64,000 bases of DNA from Autumnicola musiva (GCF_031846585.1 NZ_JAVRHK010000014.1:1-64000); one strand, 5' to 3'. Shown: positions 18,567 to 27,694, counted from the first letter of the stretch. Numbers and translations are program-made. Notes: generated by a model not told the origin, from the letters alone.

Positions 18567-19571
18567 TTAATTTCCTAAAATCCTATCGCCAAGATCTGCC
18601 AGTAATTTTTTCGCATCTCCCCTGCCCTTTTCCACTTCTCTTGCATCAATACTGCCATTCTGCTTAATAAGTTCATAACTAAAAACAAAACTGCCATCTT
18701 TTGAATCCGGGTTTAATGTTCCAAAGCGTAAATCGTTAAAATATAAATTCCCGTTCTTTTTGCTGATGGTGTACCAGCCGTTGGAAATATCGATTAAGCG
18801 TTGCACATTTCTATCGCCTTTTAAATCTCCCAGCAGATAATGATTTTTTGGATATTCCTGAAATTTTATGGGCTGTGAATCAAAAATTGAATAATCTCCG
18901 ATAAGATATTTATCTTTTAGCTCCACATTAGCTGTCCAGAGAATGGTATTAAAAGGAGACGGTTTGGTTTCTATTTCTTTGTAGTTATATCCCTGTGCCT
19001 CCAAAGCATCGGTAAATTTTCCGAGAGTATAGCCTTTAAGCATCAAAGTGATCACCAGCAGGTAAAAGGTACTAATGCGTAATCCCCAATAATTCAATTT
19101 GCGCCGCTTTTCCGTTCCTTTTTTCTGAAACATCGCCAGAATGAGAAATATCAGGAAAGGGAGTGTATATAGCGGATCTATCACAAAGATGTTTTTGTAA
19201 GCCAGTTCCATATCCAGAGGCCAGAAAAGCTGGGTTCCCCAGGTGGTATGCGCGTCCAGCAAAGGATGTGTAAGTAATCCCCAAAACATCAATTTTGACC
19301 AGTCCTTCCAATTAGTCTCCGATTTCTTTTCGATTTTGGAAATAAGCCAGCCGAAAATTGGTGCAAATAAAATCGAGAAAATAATGGAATGACTAAACCC
19401 GCGGTGGATTTCAATAGCAGTGATTGTATCGGTAAAATAGGTTGCAAAAGTATCCAGGTCGGGAATGGTTCCGGCTATAGCACCATAAAGCATAGCTTTA
19501 TTACCAACTTTTTTTCCCAGCACCACTTCTCCTACCGAAGCGCCTAATACTATTTGCGTTAAAGAATCCAC
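18567..19571 (-). CDS. YdjM-like membrane-bound metal-dependent hydrolase
   Basis: A 334-residue membrane protein that starts at GTG. The N-terminal half has the family pattern: MDSLTQIVLGA, PDLDTF, HRGFSHSI and LLTHPLLDAHTTWG, which supply the His/Asp ligands of a putative metal site in or near the membrane. About four transmembrane helices lie between residues 1 and 175. The C-terminal 150 residues are soluble and variable. The family (PF04307, YdjM) has no firmly established substrate; members are sometimes linked to lipid or DNA-damage responses. It is a monocistronic minus-strand gene. Confidence 0.8.
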   Translation of the reverse strand: MDSLTQIVLGASVGEVVLGKKVGNKAMLYGAIAGTIPDLDTFATYFTDTITAIEIHRGFSHSIIFSILFAPIFGWLISKIEKKSETNWKDWSKLMFWGLLTHPLLDAHTTWGTQLFWPLDMELAYKNIFVIDPLYTLPFLIFLILAMFQKKGTEKRRKLNYWGLRISTFYLLVITLMLKGYTLGKFTDALEAQGYNYKEIETKPSPFNTILWTANVELKDKYLIGDYSIFDSQPIKFQEYPKNHYLLGDLKGDRNVQRLIDISNGWYTISKKNGNLYFNDLRFGTLNPDSKDGSFVFSYELIKQNGSIDAREVEKGRGDAKKLLADLGDRILGN

Positions 19572-19709
19572 AATTATTATTTTGAATGCCGAATTTTAAA
19601 TTATTTCAGCAAGCTGTTTGTTTAAATTTTTTATTAGTTCTCATTAAAAAATTGAGGGGACTTTTCATGCTTTGTAAGATTTATTTTACATTTTTGCTCC
19701 CTAATCATT

Positions 19710-19764
19710 TTCTTCTCACTTTCCACTTCTGCAAACTTCAAACCTCGTACCTCTAACCTTATCT
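19710..19764. repeat. pyrimidine-rich tract directly after the MutS-like gene
   Basis: CT-rich filler built from CACTTTCCACTTCT and ACCTCTAACCTT words, ending at the stop codon of the minus-strand gene. Similar tracts lie at 23821-23882, 27296-27352 and 47023-47072. Confidence 0.45.
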
Positions 19765-21543
19765 TCATTCATCTACAATTTCCATCTTCCGAAGCAGGAA
19801 AGAAGCATTCATATTCTGGCAAATTCCGTCTTTAAATTTATAGTCGAAATTAAGTTCGTCGTTAAAAATTTCAGCATCAAAATAATGATTTTTAACCTGC
19901 GGCAGTTCCGAAGTGATTTCACATAAACTCAAATCGTGCGTAGCGATAATTCCGGTGGAATTGGAACTTACCAGTTTCCGAATAAATTTTTTACTTCCAA
20001 TCGCCTTATCGGTACTGTTTGTGCCCTTCAGAATTTCATCCAGAATAATAAAATAACGGTCTGTTTTAACTTCATCCACAATATATTTCAGCCTTTTTAA
20101 TTCTGAAAAAAAGTAGGATTCATCGTCATTCAGCGAATCGCTGGTGCGCATACTGGTAATCAACTTTATTGGCGAATAATTACAGTTTTCGGCACATACC
20201 GGAAGCCCCATATTACTCATCACAATCTGCAGGGAAACCGTTCTTAAAAAGGTACTTTTCCCGGCCATATTTGCGCCGGTGATAATAAAAAATTCTTCGT
20301 TATCAATACTGAAATCGTTGGCAATTCGCTTCTGCGGATTGAGCAACGGATGCGCAAGTTTTTTGGCTGAAATTCCGCTATTCTTATTGCTGATTTCAGG
20401 AAAAACATAATGCTCATGATTAAAAGCAAAATTCGCCAGGGAATTGTAAGCATCGGTAAATTCAATTACTTTAAACCAGTTTTCCACATTCTGCCTGTAA
20501 TTTCCAATCCATTTCTCCAGACGGTAACTCTGCCGCAAATCCCAAAGTAAAAATCCATTGGCAAAAAAGCCAAAAAGCATGTTATTTCGTTGATCGAGTG
20601 CATCTATGGCTTTAGAAAACTTCTTAAAAATAGCCGAAGCTTTTTCTTTTTCTGAACGGATTAACTGCTGATTCTCTTTCATTATTTCCGAAGAAAAATC
20701 TTCACTTTCCAACAGAGCCAACAAGTGATGATATTGATGAAAAGTATCCTGGACCTTGCTCACACTTCCGGAAAGCAGATTTATCTTTTTCAAAAAATAA
20801 CCTGTGATAAGCAAACCTGCAAAAAACCAAAGCGCCAGTTGAATTCCGCCAATGTAATCAAAGGAATAAGCCGCGATAGCCGCTACGGAAATCAACGAAA
20901 AGACGGTCGGCAGCCATTTCATTAAAGCAGGCACAAAAAAATTATAATTTTGAAACCAGTTTAAAACTGTGGCTGAAGGAGTCTCGGTTTTTACCAGCCG
21001 TGCCAGAGCGGTAAACTCCTGGCGCCAGTCTGCTTTTTCAGCAAGATCTTTTACTGCTTCCTGTTTTTTTAAAATATTGGAAATTTCATTTCCTTTTAAA
21101 ATTGCAGCCAGGTTCCCTTTGCCTTCCTGTAAAGCGGTACGGTTTAGATACTGAAAAAAAGAACCTCTTCCAAAAAGGTCAATGTCCTGACTGTAAGCAT
21201 GTAGCGGATCATCGAATTCCTTTCCATCGGGCAAGTGATAAAAATTTCGTGTTTTCAGGATATCAATTTCGGTTTCGTTTATCCCGATGAGCTCCTTCTG
21301 CTTATTGCTTTTATCTTTTAAATCGCTGTGCCGGGAAACCAGGAAAAGAAAAAGGGCAATCCCGCCAATTACCAAAGGCACCAGAACATTCATATTTCCG
21401 AAGAAATAGTAAATACCATAACAAATCGCCAGAAAAACAAGCAACCGGACAAGACTGGAAATCATTAACTTTTTAGAGATCGCAGATAACTGCTCTTCAT
21501 GATGATCCTTCTGTTTTTTATAAAATTCTAAAGCGTTTTTCAT
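19765..21543 (-). CDS. membrane-anchored MutS-like ABC ATPase
   Basis: A 592-residue protein with the C-terminal ATPase of the MutS family: Walker A GANMAGKST (about 423-431), Walker B region YFIILDEILKGTNS, and the switch histidine in ATHDLSL. It lacks the mismatch-recognition domains of MutS1. The N-terminal half instead has two pairs of membrane helices (about 25-69 and 211-253). It resembles a Bacteroidota branch often labelled MutS, but the membrane anchoring argues against ordinary mismatch repair. Its start overlaps the MmcQ/YjbR gene by 4 bp (ATGA type), so they are co-translated. Function unknown. Confidence 0.85.
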   Translation of the reverse strand: MKNALEFYKKQKDHHEEQLSAISKKLMISSLVRLLVFLAICYGIYYFFGNMNVLVPLVIGGIALFLFLVSRHSDLKDKSNKQKELIGINETEIDILKTRNFYHLPDGKEFDDPLHAYSQDIDLFGRGSFFQYLNRTALQEGKGNLAAILKGNEISNILKKQEAVKDLAEKADWRQEFTALARLVKTETPSATVLNWFQNYNFFVPALMKWLPTVFSLISVAAIAAYSFDYIGGIQLALWFFAGLLITGYFLKKINLLSGSVSKVQDTFHQYHHLLALLESEDFSSEIMKENQQLIRSEKEKASAIFKKFSKAIDALDQRNNMLFGFFANGFLLWDLRQSYRLEKWIGNYRQNVENWFKVIEFTDAYNSLANFAFNHEHYVFPEISNKNSGISAKKLAHPLLNPQKRIANDFSIDNEEFFIITGANMAGKSTFLRTVSLQIVMSNMGLPVCAENCNYSPIKLITSMRTSDSLNDDESYFFSELKRLKYIVDEVKTDRYFIILDEILKGTNSTDKAIGSKKFIRKLVSSNSTGIIATHDLSLCEITSELPQVKNHYFDAEIFNDELNFDYKFKDGICQNMNASFLLRKMEIVDE

Positions 21544-21926
21544 TCTAAATTTCGCAGTTTTTTCTTTTGTTTTCCCGTTAGCCCGGCAAACACCAGATCG
21601 TAGGAATGATCGGTAAGTTCAAAAATCAGCTTCTTACCTATCCGGCCATCCATCACCAGTGTATTCCAATGCTTTTTGTTCATGTGATACCCTGGAAGGA
21701 TATTTTCCTCATGCTGTTCCCGTAATTCCAAAGCTCTTTCAGGAGCACATTTCAGGTTTACCCTTAGCGGAACTTCATCTAAAGCAGCCAGGGCAAACAT
21801 CTTGCCCATCACTTTAAAAACGAGATTATCAGGACCAAAAGGCAGTTCTTCGGTCACTCCTTTTTTTCCAATGCAGTAGTTTCTATATGTCTCTATATCC
21901 ATATCAAATTTCATGGCGCACGTCAT
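21540..21926 (-). CDS. MmcQ/YjbR-family DNA-binding-like protein
   Basis: A 128-residue protein of the MmcQ/YjbR family (CyaY-like fold). Typical segments are YCIGKKGVTEELPFGP, KVMGKMFAL and LKCAPERALELREQ, then GYHMNKKHWNT. An internal start at 21914 (MKFDMDIE) is also possible and would give a more usual N-terminus. Family members bind DNA in one studied case, but the role is mostly unknown. It shares a 4-bp overlap with the MutS-like ATPase gene. Confidence 0.85.
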   Translation of the reverse strand: MTCAMKFDMDIETYRNYCIGKKGVTEELPFGPDNLVFKVMGKMFALAALDEVPLRVNLKCAPERALELREQHEENILPGYHMNKKHWNTLVMDGRIGKKLIFELTDHSYDLVFAGLTGKQKKKLRNLE

Positions 21927-21957
21927 GCTTAACTTATTTCAGCATCTCCTTTCAACA

Positions 21958-22575
21958 CTATTTCTCCAGTTTCCTGCTTTCTTCCGCCTCTTCTAAAGTA
22001 AGCGCAGTATAATCAAGTTTCCAGCCAATGGTTTCCACAATTTTTTCCATAAGCAGGATCGTACCCAAGGCTTCTTTTTTCGCCTTTTCAAAAAGTCCGC
22101 TCTCCGGGATTTTATCTACAATATGTTTTTTCGCATCGCGGTTAATATCGGTTAAATCTGAAGTGGTAAAAGGGTTTGCCCAGCCTTCACGCTTGTCATA
22201 ATACTTGAAATCGGTTTCCACGGTGAGCAATTCCGGTTGCGGAAAATTAGTAAGGACAATTCGTTTTTTCTCATTATCACTATCCATTCTAATCTTGCTA
22301 AGATCAAATCCTATATGCGCCTTGGCATTTACCAGGATTATCGCTTTCTTTTTTCCGAGGAAAAGGCTGAGATATTTTTCTTTGAGATTTTCATAATGGT
22401 AAATTTCAGAAAAATCGCCTTCCACCGTAATAAATTTGCAAACGCTCCTGATTTTATCCATGAGAATTACAGACTGTTCGCTGGTATTTTCTTTTGAACG
22501 TTTCGTATTGAATTTTGCAAAAATAAAATAAGCCACCACCGCACCGGCGGCAAGGCCAATAAACAAAAGCTCCAT
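21958..22575 (-). CDS. DUF4230 membrane-anchored protein
   Basis: A 205-residue protein with one N-terminal membrane helix (about 2-20) and a soluble domain matching DUF4230. The beta-rich core reads LILVNAKAHIGFDLSKI-like segments (AIILVNAKAHIG, FDLSKIRMD), followed by a helical C-terminus (FEKAKKEALGTILLMEKIV). No catalytic motif is known for the family. It follows the DUF4260 gene with a single base between, so the two are co-transcribed. Confidence 0.8.
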   Translation of the reverse strand: MELLFIGLAAGAVVAYFIFAKFNTKRSKENTSEQSVILMDKIRSVCKFITVEGDFSEIYHYENLKEKYLSLFLGKKKAIILVNAKAHIGFDLSKIRMDSDNEKKRIVLTNFPQPELLTVETDFKYYDKREGWANPFTTSDLTDINRDAKKHIVDKIPESGLFEKAKKEALGTILLMEKIVETIGWKLDYTALTLEEAEESRKLEK

Positions 22576-22576
22576 A

Positions 22577-22927
22577 TTATTTACCTATTTCTCCCAGATG
22601 TGTGAATTTAAAGCCCTTTTTATACTTGAGGCCGTATCCTAAAATACGATCAAAAGCCGAATGTGAAAACAAAATTAAGCCTATTAATTGTAAAACCTGG
22701 GCTTGCAGCATGAAACCTAAAATCCAACAAACTATGGCCAGTCCTTTATGATGACAAAGATTATAAGTAAAAGCTCCTGCTTTGTTCCCAAAAATATAAC
22801 CCGCCATCCCAACATCCGGAACAAAAAATAAGCCTATAAACCACCACCAGGAAAGATCAAGAAAACTAAAAGCAAATATACCCAAAGCCAGCATGGCCAA
22901 TTCTTCAAGTTGTAAAGTATATTTCAT
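22577..22927 (-). CDS. DUF4260 small integral membrane protein
   Basis: A 116-residue membrane protein with about four helices and the family segments SWWWFIGLFFVPD, GYIFG, YNLCHHKG and AFDRILGYGLKY. The start is put at the ATG of MKYTLQLEEL, one base after the stop of the cyclase gene. The upstream extension of the frame lies wholly inside that gene. Function of the family is unknown. Confidence 0.8.
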   Translation of the reverse strand: MKYTLQLEELAMLALGIFAFSFLDLSWWWFIGLFFVPDVGMAGYIFGNKAGAFTYNLCHHKGLAIVCWILGFMLQAQVLQLIGLILFSHSAFDRILGYGLKYKKGFKFTHLGEIGK

Positions 22928-22928
22928 C

Positions 22929-23678
22929 TTATTGCTGAATTTTATATAAAACTGGTTTGCTGGGCGTCGCATCATTTTCAAAAGAAGCGATTTGCAGATT
23001 TAACAGGTATTCCCCGTCAACGATGTTGTTCGAAACATACACCAGCTCAGTAATGGTAGCATCAAAATTTATATTTTTTGGATAGTTCCAAAAAGATTTA
23101 TGTGCCAGCAGCTTCCCGCCGTCTTTTTCCTTATCTACCGAAGGCAAATCGATGAGTAAATGTTTGACTCCACATTCGCGGATGTACCGTGCAGCGGCTT
23201 CCTCCAAATAAGGCCAGTTGGTATGCGAATATTTGCGGCTGCGCTTTTCTATATAATTGGGAAGTGTTCTGATAATTAAAGCTTCCGCTTCATTTTTGGC
23301 AAATTTCGCCCTTAGCTGTTCTTCGGAAATAACCTGGTCTTCTCCTATTTTTTCAGGTTCTACGGAAATGAGCTTAGCCGAAAAAAAGAAATCTTTAAGT
23401 GTTTGATTGATGCTGAAAAAATCCCGAGTTATATGCCCCACACATTCTGTATGCGTACCATGCCCGTGCGGATTAAAGCTGATATTGTTGAAATTAACTG
23501 ATGCACCTTCACTTACTTTCCCAATAAAATTACCGTTTTTCACAGGTTTTATTTCCGGCGCATCCAGGTACCAGGCAAGCGGATTTTTACTGTCTCCCCG
23601 CAAGCTTAAAGAAATATCCAGCGGCTTTGACAGATCGACAGTATAGGTTTTGGAGCCAGTTTCTATTTTTGCCTTCAT
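22929..23678 (-). CDS. cyclase-family (kynurenine-formamidase-like) metal hydrolase
   Basis: A 249-residue member of the cyclase family (PF04199). The metal motif appears as HGHGTHTECVGH at about 71-82, a variant of the usual HxGTHxDxPxH with Glu for Asp and Gly for Pro. Later elements are LIIRTLPN and LLIDLPSVD followed by HKSFW. Such enzymes hydrolyse amide or lactone bonds; N-formylkynurenine is the best-known substrate, but nothing here shows tryptophan degradation. It heads a three-gene run with DUF4260 and DUF4230. Confidence 0.82.
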   Translation of the reverse strand: MKAKIETGSKTYTVDLSKPLDISLSLRGDSKNPLAWYLDAPEIKPVKNGNFIGKVSEGASVNFNNISFNPHGHGTHTECVGHITRDFFSINQTLKDFFFSAKLISVEPEKIGEDQVISEEQLRAKFAKNEAEALIIRTLPNYIEKRSRKYSHTNWPYLEEAAARYIRECGVKHLLIDLPSVDKEKDGGKLLAHKSFWNYPKNINFDATITELVYVSNNIVDGEYLLNLQIASFENDATPSKPVLYKIQQ

Positions 23679-23820
23679 AAGGCTAAATTAGGAAAGCTTT
23701 TTTTATTATTTTGAATGCAGAATTTTAAATTTTCTCGTCGGTTGGGAAGTTGTCAGTTGTAAGTTTTCTCAGTTCGGAATTTTTAGCTCGGAGGTTACAT
23801 TCAGTCGTGATTTTTTCAAA

Positions 23821-23882
23821 TTACCCGCTCTCTTCTTCCCTCTTTAAATCATTTACTTTTTATTTTTAAACTTTTAACTCTT
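23821..23882. repeat. pyrimidine-rich tract directly after hemW
   Basis: T- and C-rich low-complexity DNA (TCTCTTCTTCCCTC, CTTTTAACTCTTTCACTC) abutting the hemW stop codon. It resembles the tracts after the MutS-like gene and dinB. Confidence 0.35.
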
Positions 23883-25013
23883 TCACTCATCAAGAAAAAA
23901 CAAATCTGCAGCAATCCCATCACTCAAAAACTTTCCTTTGGAAGTAACATGCAAAATCTCGCTTTCGTATTGTAATAGATTCTTTTTCAGTAAAAAATGA
24001 GCCTGCTGTAAAAGATAATCTTTATATTTTTCGCCAAATCGTTCTTCAACTTCAACTATATCTACACCAAATTTGGTTCGCAGCCGCGTCATTACATATT
24101 CGTTGTATTTATCGGTATTGGAAAGTTTTTCCATTTCCATTGGCAGCTCATTTTTCTCCAGCGCTTTTATGTACAAAGCATTATTGCTAACATTCCACTT
24201 TCTGCTTTCGCCATCATACGAATGTGCTGAAGGGCCTATTCCCAGGTAGGATTTCCCCAACCAGTACGCGGTATTATTTTGAGAAAAATAGCCTTCTTTC
24301 CCAAAGTTTGAAAATTCATAATGTTGAAAACTGGCATTTTTGAGCATGCCCAACATAATCTCAAAATGAGTTTTTGCAGCCTCGTCGTCCACAGGTTTTA
24401 TTTTGCCTTTTTCAATAAATTTATGCAGTGCGGTATTTGGCTCTACCGTAAGTGCATAACTTGAAATATGGGGCACCCCTAAATTCAGCGCTATTTCTAA
24501 GTTTTCCTGCCATCTTTCCGCAGACATTTCGGGAATTCCGTAAATAAGGTCCATGGAAATATTATCAAAATACTTTGTTGCCAGCTGAATGCTTTTTAAA
24601 GCTTCTTCAGAATTATGCGCACGGTTCATCAGTTTTAGATCTTCTTCAAAAAAAGACTGCACGCCAATACTGAGTCGGTTGATTTTAGATTCAGCTAAAA
24701 TCTTAAGTTTTCCTTCGGAAAGGTCATCGGGATTGGCTTCGAGCGTGATTTCAAGATTTTCAGCAACATCATAATTGGAAAAAATCGCAGTAAAAATCTG
24801 CTGAAGTTCAGCTGAAGTCAACAAACTGGGAGTTCCGCCGCCAAAATAAATGGTTTGTATTTTTTCTTCCGGCAGCTCATTTTTCCGCAGCACCAGTTCT
24901 TTGCACAACATTTCCACCAGCTGATCTTTCTTTTTCATGGAGGTAGAAAAATGAAAATCACAGTAATGGCAGGCCTGCTTACAAAATGGAATATGGATGT
25001 AAATTCCGCTCAT
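23883..25013 (-). CDS. hemW: HemW, radical-SAM haem chaperone
   Basis: A 376-residue radical-SAM protein of the HemN/HemW group. The start is the ATG of MSGIYIHIPF; the longer frame uses TTG. The iron-sulfur motif is CKQACHYC (Cys11, Cys15, Cys18), with YFGGGTPSLL for SAM binding and a C-terminal HemW-type winged domain (KWNVSNNALYI, MTRLRTKFG). The cysteine spacing CxxxCxxC with F following fits HemW, which carries haem to targets, rather than the true coproporphyrinogen oxidase HemN. It lies downstream of ruvC and a four-helix-bundle gene on the same strand. Confidence 0.93.
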   Translation of the reverse strand: MSGIYIHIPFCKQACHYCDFHFSTSMKKKDQLVEMLCKELVLRKNELPEEKIQTIYFGGGTPSLLTSAELQQIFTAIFSNYDVAENLEITLEANPDDLSEGKLKILAESKINRLSIGVQSFFEEDLKLMNRAHNSEEALKSIQLATKYFDNISMDLIYGIPEMSAERWQENLEIALNLGVPHISSYALTVEPNTALHKFIEKGKIKPVDDEAAKTHFEIMLGMLKNASFQHYEFSNFGKEGYFSQNNTAYWLGKSYLGIGPSAHSYDGESRKWNVSNNALYIKALEKNELPMEMEKLSNTDKYNEYVMTRLRTKFGVDIVEVEERFGEKYKDYLLQQAHFLLKKNLLQYESEILHVTSKGKFLSDGIAADLFFLDE

Positions 25014-25042
25014 TACAATATTCAATTACCAATTAACAATAA

Positions 25043-25408
25043 TCAGTTCTTTTTTAACCTGGTCGATTTAAGGATGGAGAACAAAATTTTGGAAAGTTCA
25101 TCGGCTAAAGGCTGTAGCCTTTCAAAATCTTTCAGGCTTATGTATTCTGCATCTTTTAATAGGGAGAGCCAATATTTGGTTTCCAGGCTTTCCTTATAAG
25201 CGATAGAAATTTTAGCAGAAAAATCAGCAGTAGAAATGGCTCCATTTGCTTCTGCTATATTAGCGCCAATAGATGTACCGCTTCGCAAGAGCTGTTTGGA
25301 AAGAATAAATTCCCTTTTCTCATTCATCAATAACTTACAATTAGTTATAATTTCCAAAGCAAAGGAATATGATTTCTGTGCCAGTGGGTTGCCCTTTACC
25401 TCTTTCAT
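25043..25408 (-). CDS. four-helix-bundle protein (23S rRNA IVP family)
   Basis: A 121-residue, almost wholly helical protein with the family pattern KSYSFALEI, LSKQLLRSGTSIGANIAEA, KISIAYKESLETKYWL and LADELSKILFSILKS. The family was named after proteins encoded in intervening sequences of 23S rRNA genes, but most members, like this one, are free-standing. Function is unknown. The gene lies between hemW and ruvC and is bounded on both sides by AT-rich words such as ATTGATAATTGATAATTG and AATTACCAATTAACAAT, which suggests it was inserted there. Confidence 0.9.
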   Translation of the reverse strand: MKEVKGNPLAQKSYSFALEIITNCKLLMNEKREFILSKQLLRSGTSIGANIAEANGAISTADFSAKISIAYKESLETKYWLSLLKDAEYISLKDFERLQPLADELSKILFSILKSTRLKKN

Positions 25409-25438
25409 TGATAATTGATAATTGTTTACTGATTATTG

Positions 25439-25999
25439 TTATTTGATCTTCCCCGGGTTTTGCTTCACAAATGCAGCCCAGCCGGTATAGCTTTTGCCAA
25501 CTTCCACACGGCCGGAATTGTAAAAATGACAAACCGCAGCGGCAAGCCCATCGGTGGAGTCGAGATTTTTTGGCAAAGATTTCAGTTTTAAAAGGCTTTG
25601 CAGCATTTTAGCCACCTGCTCCTTGCTGGCGCTTCCGTTCCCGGTAATAGCCATTTTTATTTTCTTCGGAAGATATTCCGTGATGGGAATCTGCCTGGAA
25701 AGCCCGGCTGCCATTGCAACTCCTTGCGCACGGCCAAGTTTTAGCATAGATTGTACGTTCTTTCCGAAGAAAGGGGCTTCAATGGCAATCTCGTCCGGAT
25801 GATAAGTTTCAATAAGTTCTATGGTACGTTCAAAAATTATTTTCAGCTTTACGTAATGGTCATCATATTTTTGCAGCTGAAGTTCATTTAACTGCAAAAA
25901 TTCCATTTTTTTATCCACCACTTTTATAAGTCCATAACCCATAATGGTAGTTCCGGGATCTATACCTAAAATGATTTTTTCGCTCTTCAAATTTGCCAT
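25439..25999 (-). CDS. ruvC: RuvC Holliday-junction endonuclease
   Basis: A 186-residue RuvC. The start is placed at MANLKSEK; the open frame continues 31 codons upstream without conservation. Catalytic acidic residues are visible in GIDPGT, AIEAPFFG and the C-terminal DSTDGLAAAVCH, all in the usual order, and the junction-contact region NVQSMLKLGRAQG is present. It cleaves four-way junctions made by RuvAB in recombination repair. The glycosyltransferase gene on the other strand begins 104 bp away, so the two are divergent and share a short control region. Confidence 0.96.
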   Translation of the reverse strand: MANLKSEKIILGIDPGTTIMGYGLIKVVDKKMEFLQLNELQLQKYDDHYVKLKIIFERTIELIETYHPDEIAIEAPFFGKNVQSMLKLGRAQGVAMAAGLSRQIPITEYLPKKIKMAITGNGSASKEQVAKMLQSLLKLKSLPKNLDSTDGLAAAVCHFYNSGRVEVGKSYTGWAAFVKQNPGKIK

Positions 26000-26103
26000 T
26001 TTTCGGATGAATGCTTCCGGAATTTCCTTAATTTCGATCAGCTTCGCAAAGCTACGGAATTCTTGTTGTTTCCCTGAATTTTGAACCTGCATTAAAAAAG
26101 CCC

Positions 26104-27237
26104 ATGCTTCTAAACCTCTTTTTTCTTATCGCCGCCTGTTACCTGTCCCTTATTTTGGCACTTATCTACGGCTGGAATAAAGTGGCGGAATTTAAACCGG
26201 AAGTTTTAAAACCTAAAATTCGGTTTTCTGTAATTATCCCCTTCAGAAATGAAGCTAAAAACCTTCCGGGTTTATTAAAATCGCTCTCAAAACTGAATTA
26301 TCCTGCTGCTCACTTTGAAATTTTACTGGTAAATGACGCTTCCGAAGATGATTCGGTAGAAATATGCAAAGAATACCAGGCTCAAAACCCACACCTGAAA
26401 ATTTCTATTTTGGAAAATGAGCGAATTTCAGGATCACCAAAAAAAAACGCGATAAAGACAGGAATTGAAAATAGCAATTTTCAATATATTATTAGCACTG
26501 ATGCCGATTGTGAAGTGCCGGAATCCTGGTTGCAAAGCTTTAATGATTTTATTCTGAAAAGTGACGCCGGCATGATTTGCGGACCTGTTTATTTTAAGGA
26601 AGAAAAAAGAAAAAAGCTGTTTCAGAAATTCGAGAAACTGGATTTTTTCAGCCTGCAGGCAACTACAGTTGGTGCTTTTGGAATTAATCAGCCGTTTATG
26701 TGTAACGGCGCAAACCTATGCTATAAAAAGGAAGCTTTTTTAGAAGCTAAAGGTTTTAACGGAAACGATAAAATTGCCAGTGGCGATGATGTTTTTCTGC
26801 TTCAGAAGTTTCAGGAAACAGGATTGAAAATTGCCTTTTTGAAATCAGAACATGCGATGGTAAAGACCAAACCTCAGCAAAGCCTTCCGCAGTTGGTTTC
26901 ACAACGTATCCGCTGGGCCGCGAAAGCTCCTGCTTACACATCTACTTTTTCTAAATTTGCCGGATTAAGTGTCCTGCTGATGAACTTTTCACTGATAATA
27001 GCAGCTTTCCTGGTGCTTTTTAAAGTTTTGCCACAACAGCCAATCCTGGTAATTTTCCTTCTAAAATTTAATGCCGACTTTATCCTGATTTTCCTTGCTG
27101 CCAAATTCTTTAAAAGGGAACTAGCCATGCGCAATTATTTCTGGTGCAGTATTGTTTATCCGCCTTTTTCAGCTTTTGTAGCTATTGCCTCCTTATTCTC
27201 AGGGTTTCAATGGAAAGGAAGAAAGTTTAAGAGCTGA
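26104..27237 (+). CDS. family 2 membrane glycosyltransferase
   Basis: A 377-residue processive-type GT2 enzyme. An N-terminal membrane helix (about 2-23) is followed by the GT-A domain: VIIPFRNEAKN, NDASEDDS, the metal motif STDADCEVP, the acceptor region GDDVFLLQKF and QRIRWAAKA, matching D, DxD, D/ED and QxxRW signatures. Three membrane helices follow (about 285-365). The product would be a surface or membrane glycan or glycolipid. It stands alone, divergent from ruvC, so the donor and acceptor cannot be inferred. Confidence 0.92.
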   Translation: MLLNLFFLIAACYLSLILALIYGWNKVAEFKPEVLKPKIRFSVIIPFRNEAKNLPGLLKSLSKLNYPAAHFEILLVNDASEDDSVEICKEYQAQNPHLKISILENERISGSPKKNAIKTGIENSNFQYIISTDADCEVPESWLQSFNDFILKSDAGMICGPVYFKEEKRKKLFQKFEKLDFFSLQATTVGAFGINQPFMCNGANLCYKKEAFLEAKGFNGNDKIASGDDVFLLQKFQETGLKIAFLKSEHAMVKTKPQQSLPQLVSQRIRWAAKAPAYTSTFSKFAGLSVLLMNFSLIIAAFLVLFKVLPQQPILVIFLLKFNADFILIFLAAKFFKRELAMRNYFWCSIVYPPFSAFVAIASLFSGFQWKGRKFKS

Positions 27238-27295
27238 AAAGTTATTTTGAATGTTATCAGTTGTTTGTTGTCGGTTTTTTACAGCTTCTAGCTAC

Positions 27296-27352
27296 ACTTC
27301 CCACTCTTCACTCTTCACTCTCACTTTCCACTTTCCACTTTTCGCTCTCCAC
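27296..27352. repeat. pyrimidine-rich tract upstream of the YciI gene
   Basis: Repeated CACTCTTCACTCTTCACT and CACTTTCCACTTTCCACT words form a nearly pure CT tract on the plus strand. It is of the same kind as the tracts at 19710, 23821 and 47023. Confidence 0.45.
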
Positions 27353-27392
27353 TAATAAAAAATTGTAACTTCGGTTTTAAACAGCAACAATA

Positions 27393-27683
27393 ATGAACTA
27401 CTATATCCTAAGATACCAGCTTCAGGAAAATTATCTTGAAGAACGCGGTAAATATCGTAACGAACATCTAAATCTTGCAAAGGAAGCCGCTCAAACCGGA
27501 ACTATTATCCTGGCCGGAGCTTTAGATAATCCTGCAGATGAAGCAGTATTTGTATTTAGAGCAGAGAATGATGAAGCCGCAAAAACTTTTGCCGAAACCG
27601 ATCCCTACGTAAAAAACGGACTTGTAAAAAAATGGAGCATCAGGAAGTGGAATGTGGTGATTGGAAATGACATCGCAAATTGA
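27393..27683 (+). CDS. YciI-family protein
   Basis: A 96-residue YciI-like protein (dimeric alpha-beta barrel). It has the family features: YILRYQL at the N-terminus, RNEHLNLAKEAAQTG with the conserved histidine, and GALDNPADEAVFVF followed by DPYVKNGLVKKWSIRKW. Some members act in chlorinated-aromatic breakdown, but most have no known substrate. A TAACTTCG at 27366-27373, close to the Bacteroidota -7 box, lies 20 nt before the start. Confidence 0.88.
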   Translation: MNYYILRYQLQENYLEERGKYRNEHLNLAKEAAQTGTIILAGALDNPADEAVFVFRAENDEAAKTFAETDPYVKNGLVKKWSIRKWNVVIGNDIAN

Positions 27684-27694
27684 TAATGGATAAA

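Noticed and set aside
18455..18667. 70-codon plus-strand frame after the dipeptidase gene
   Set aside because: Overlaps the end of the YdjM-like gene on the other strand and shows no family features.
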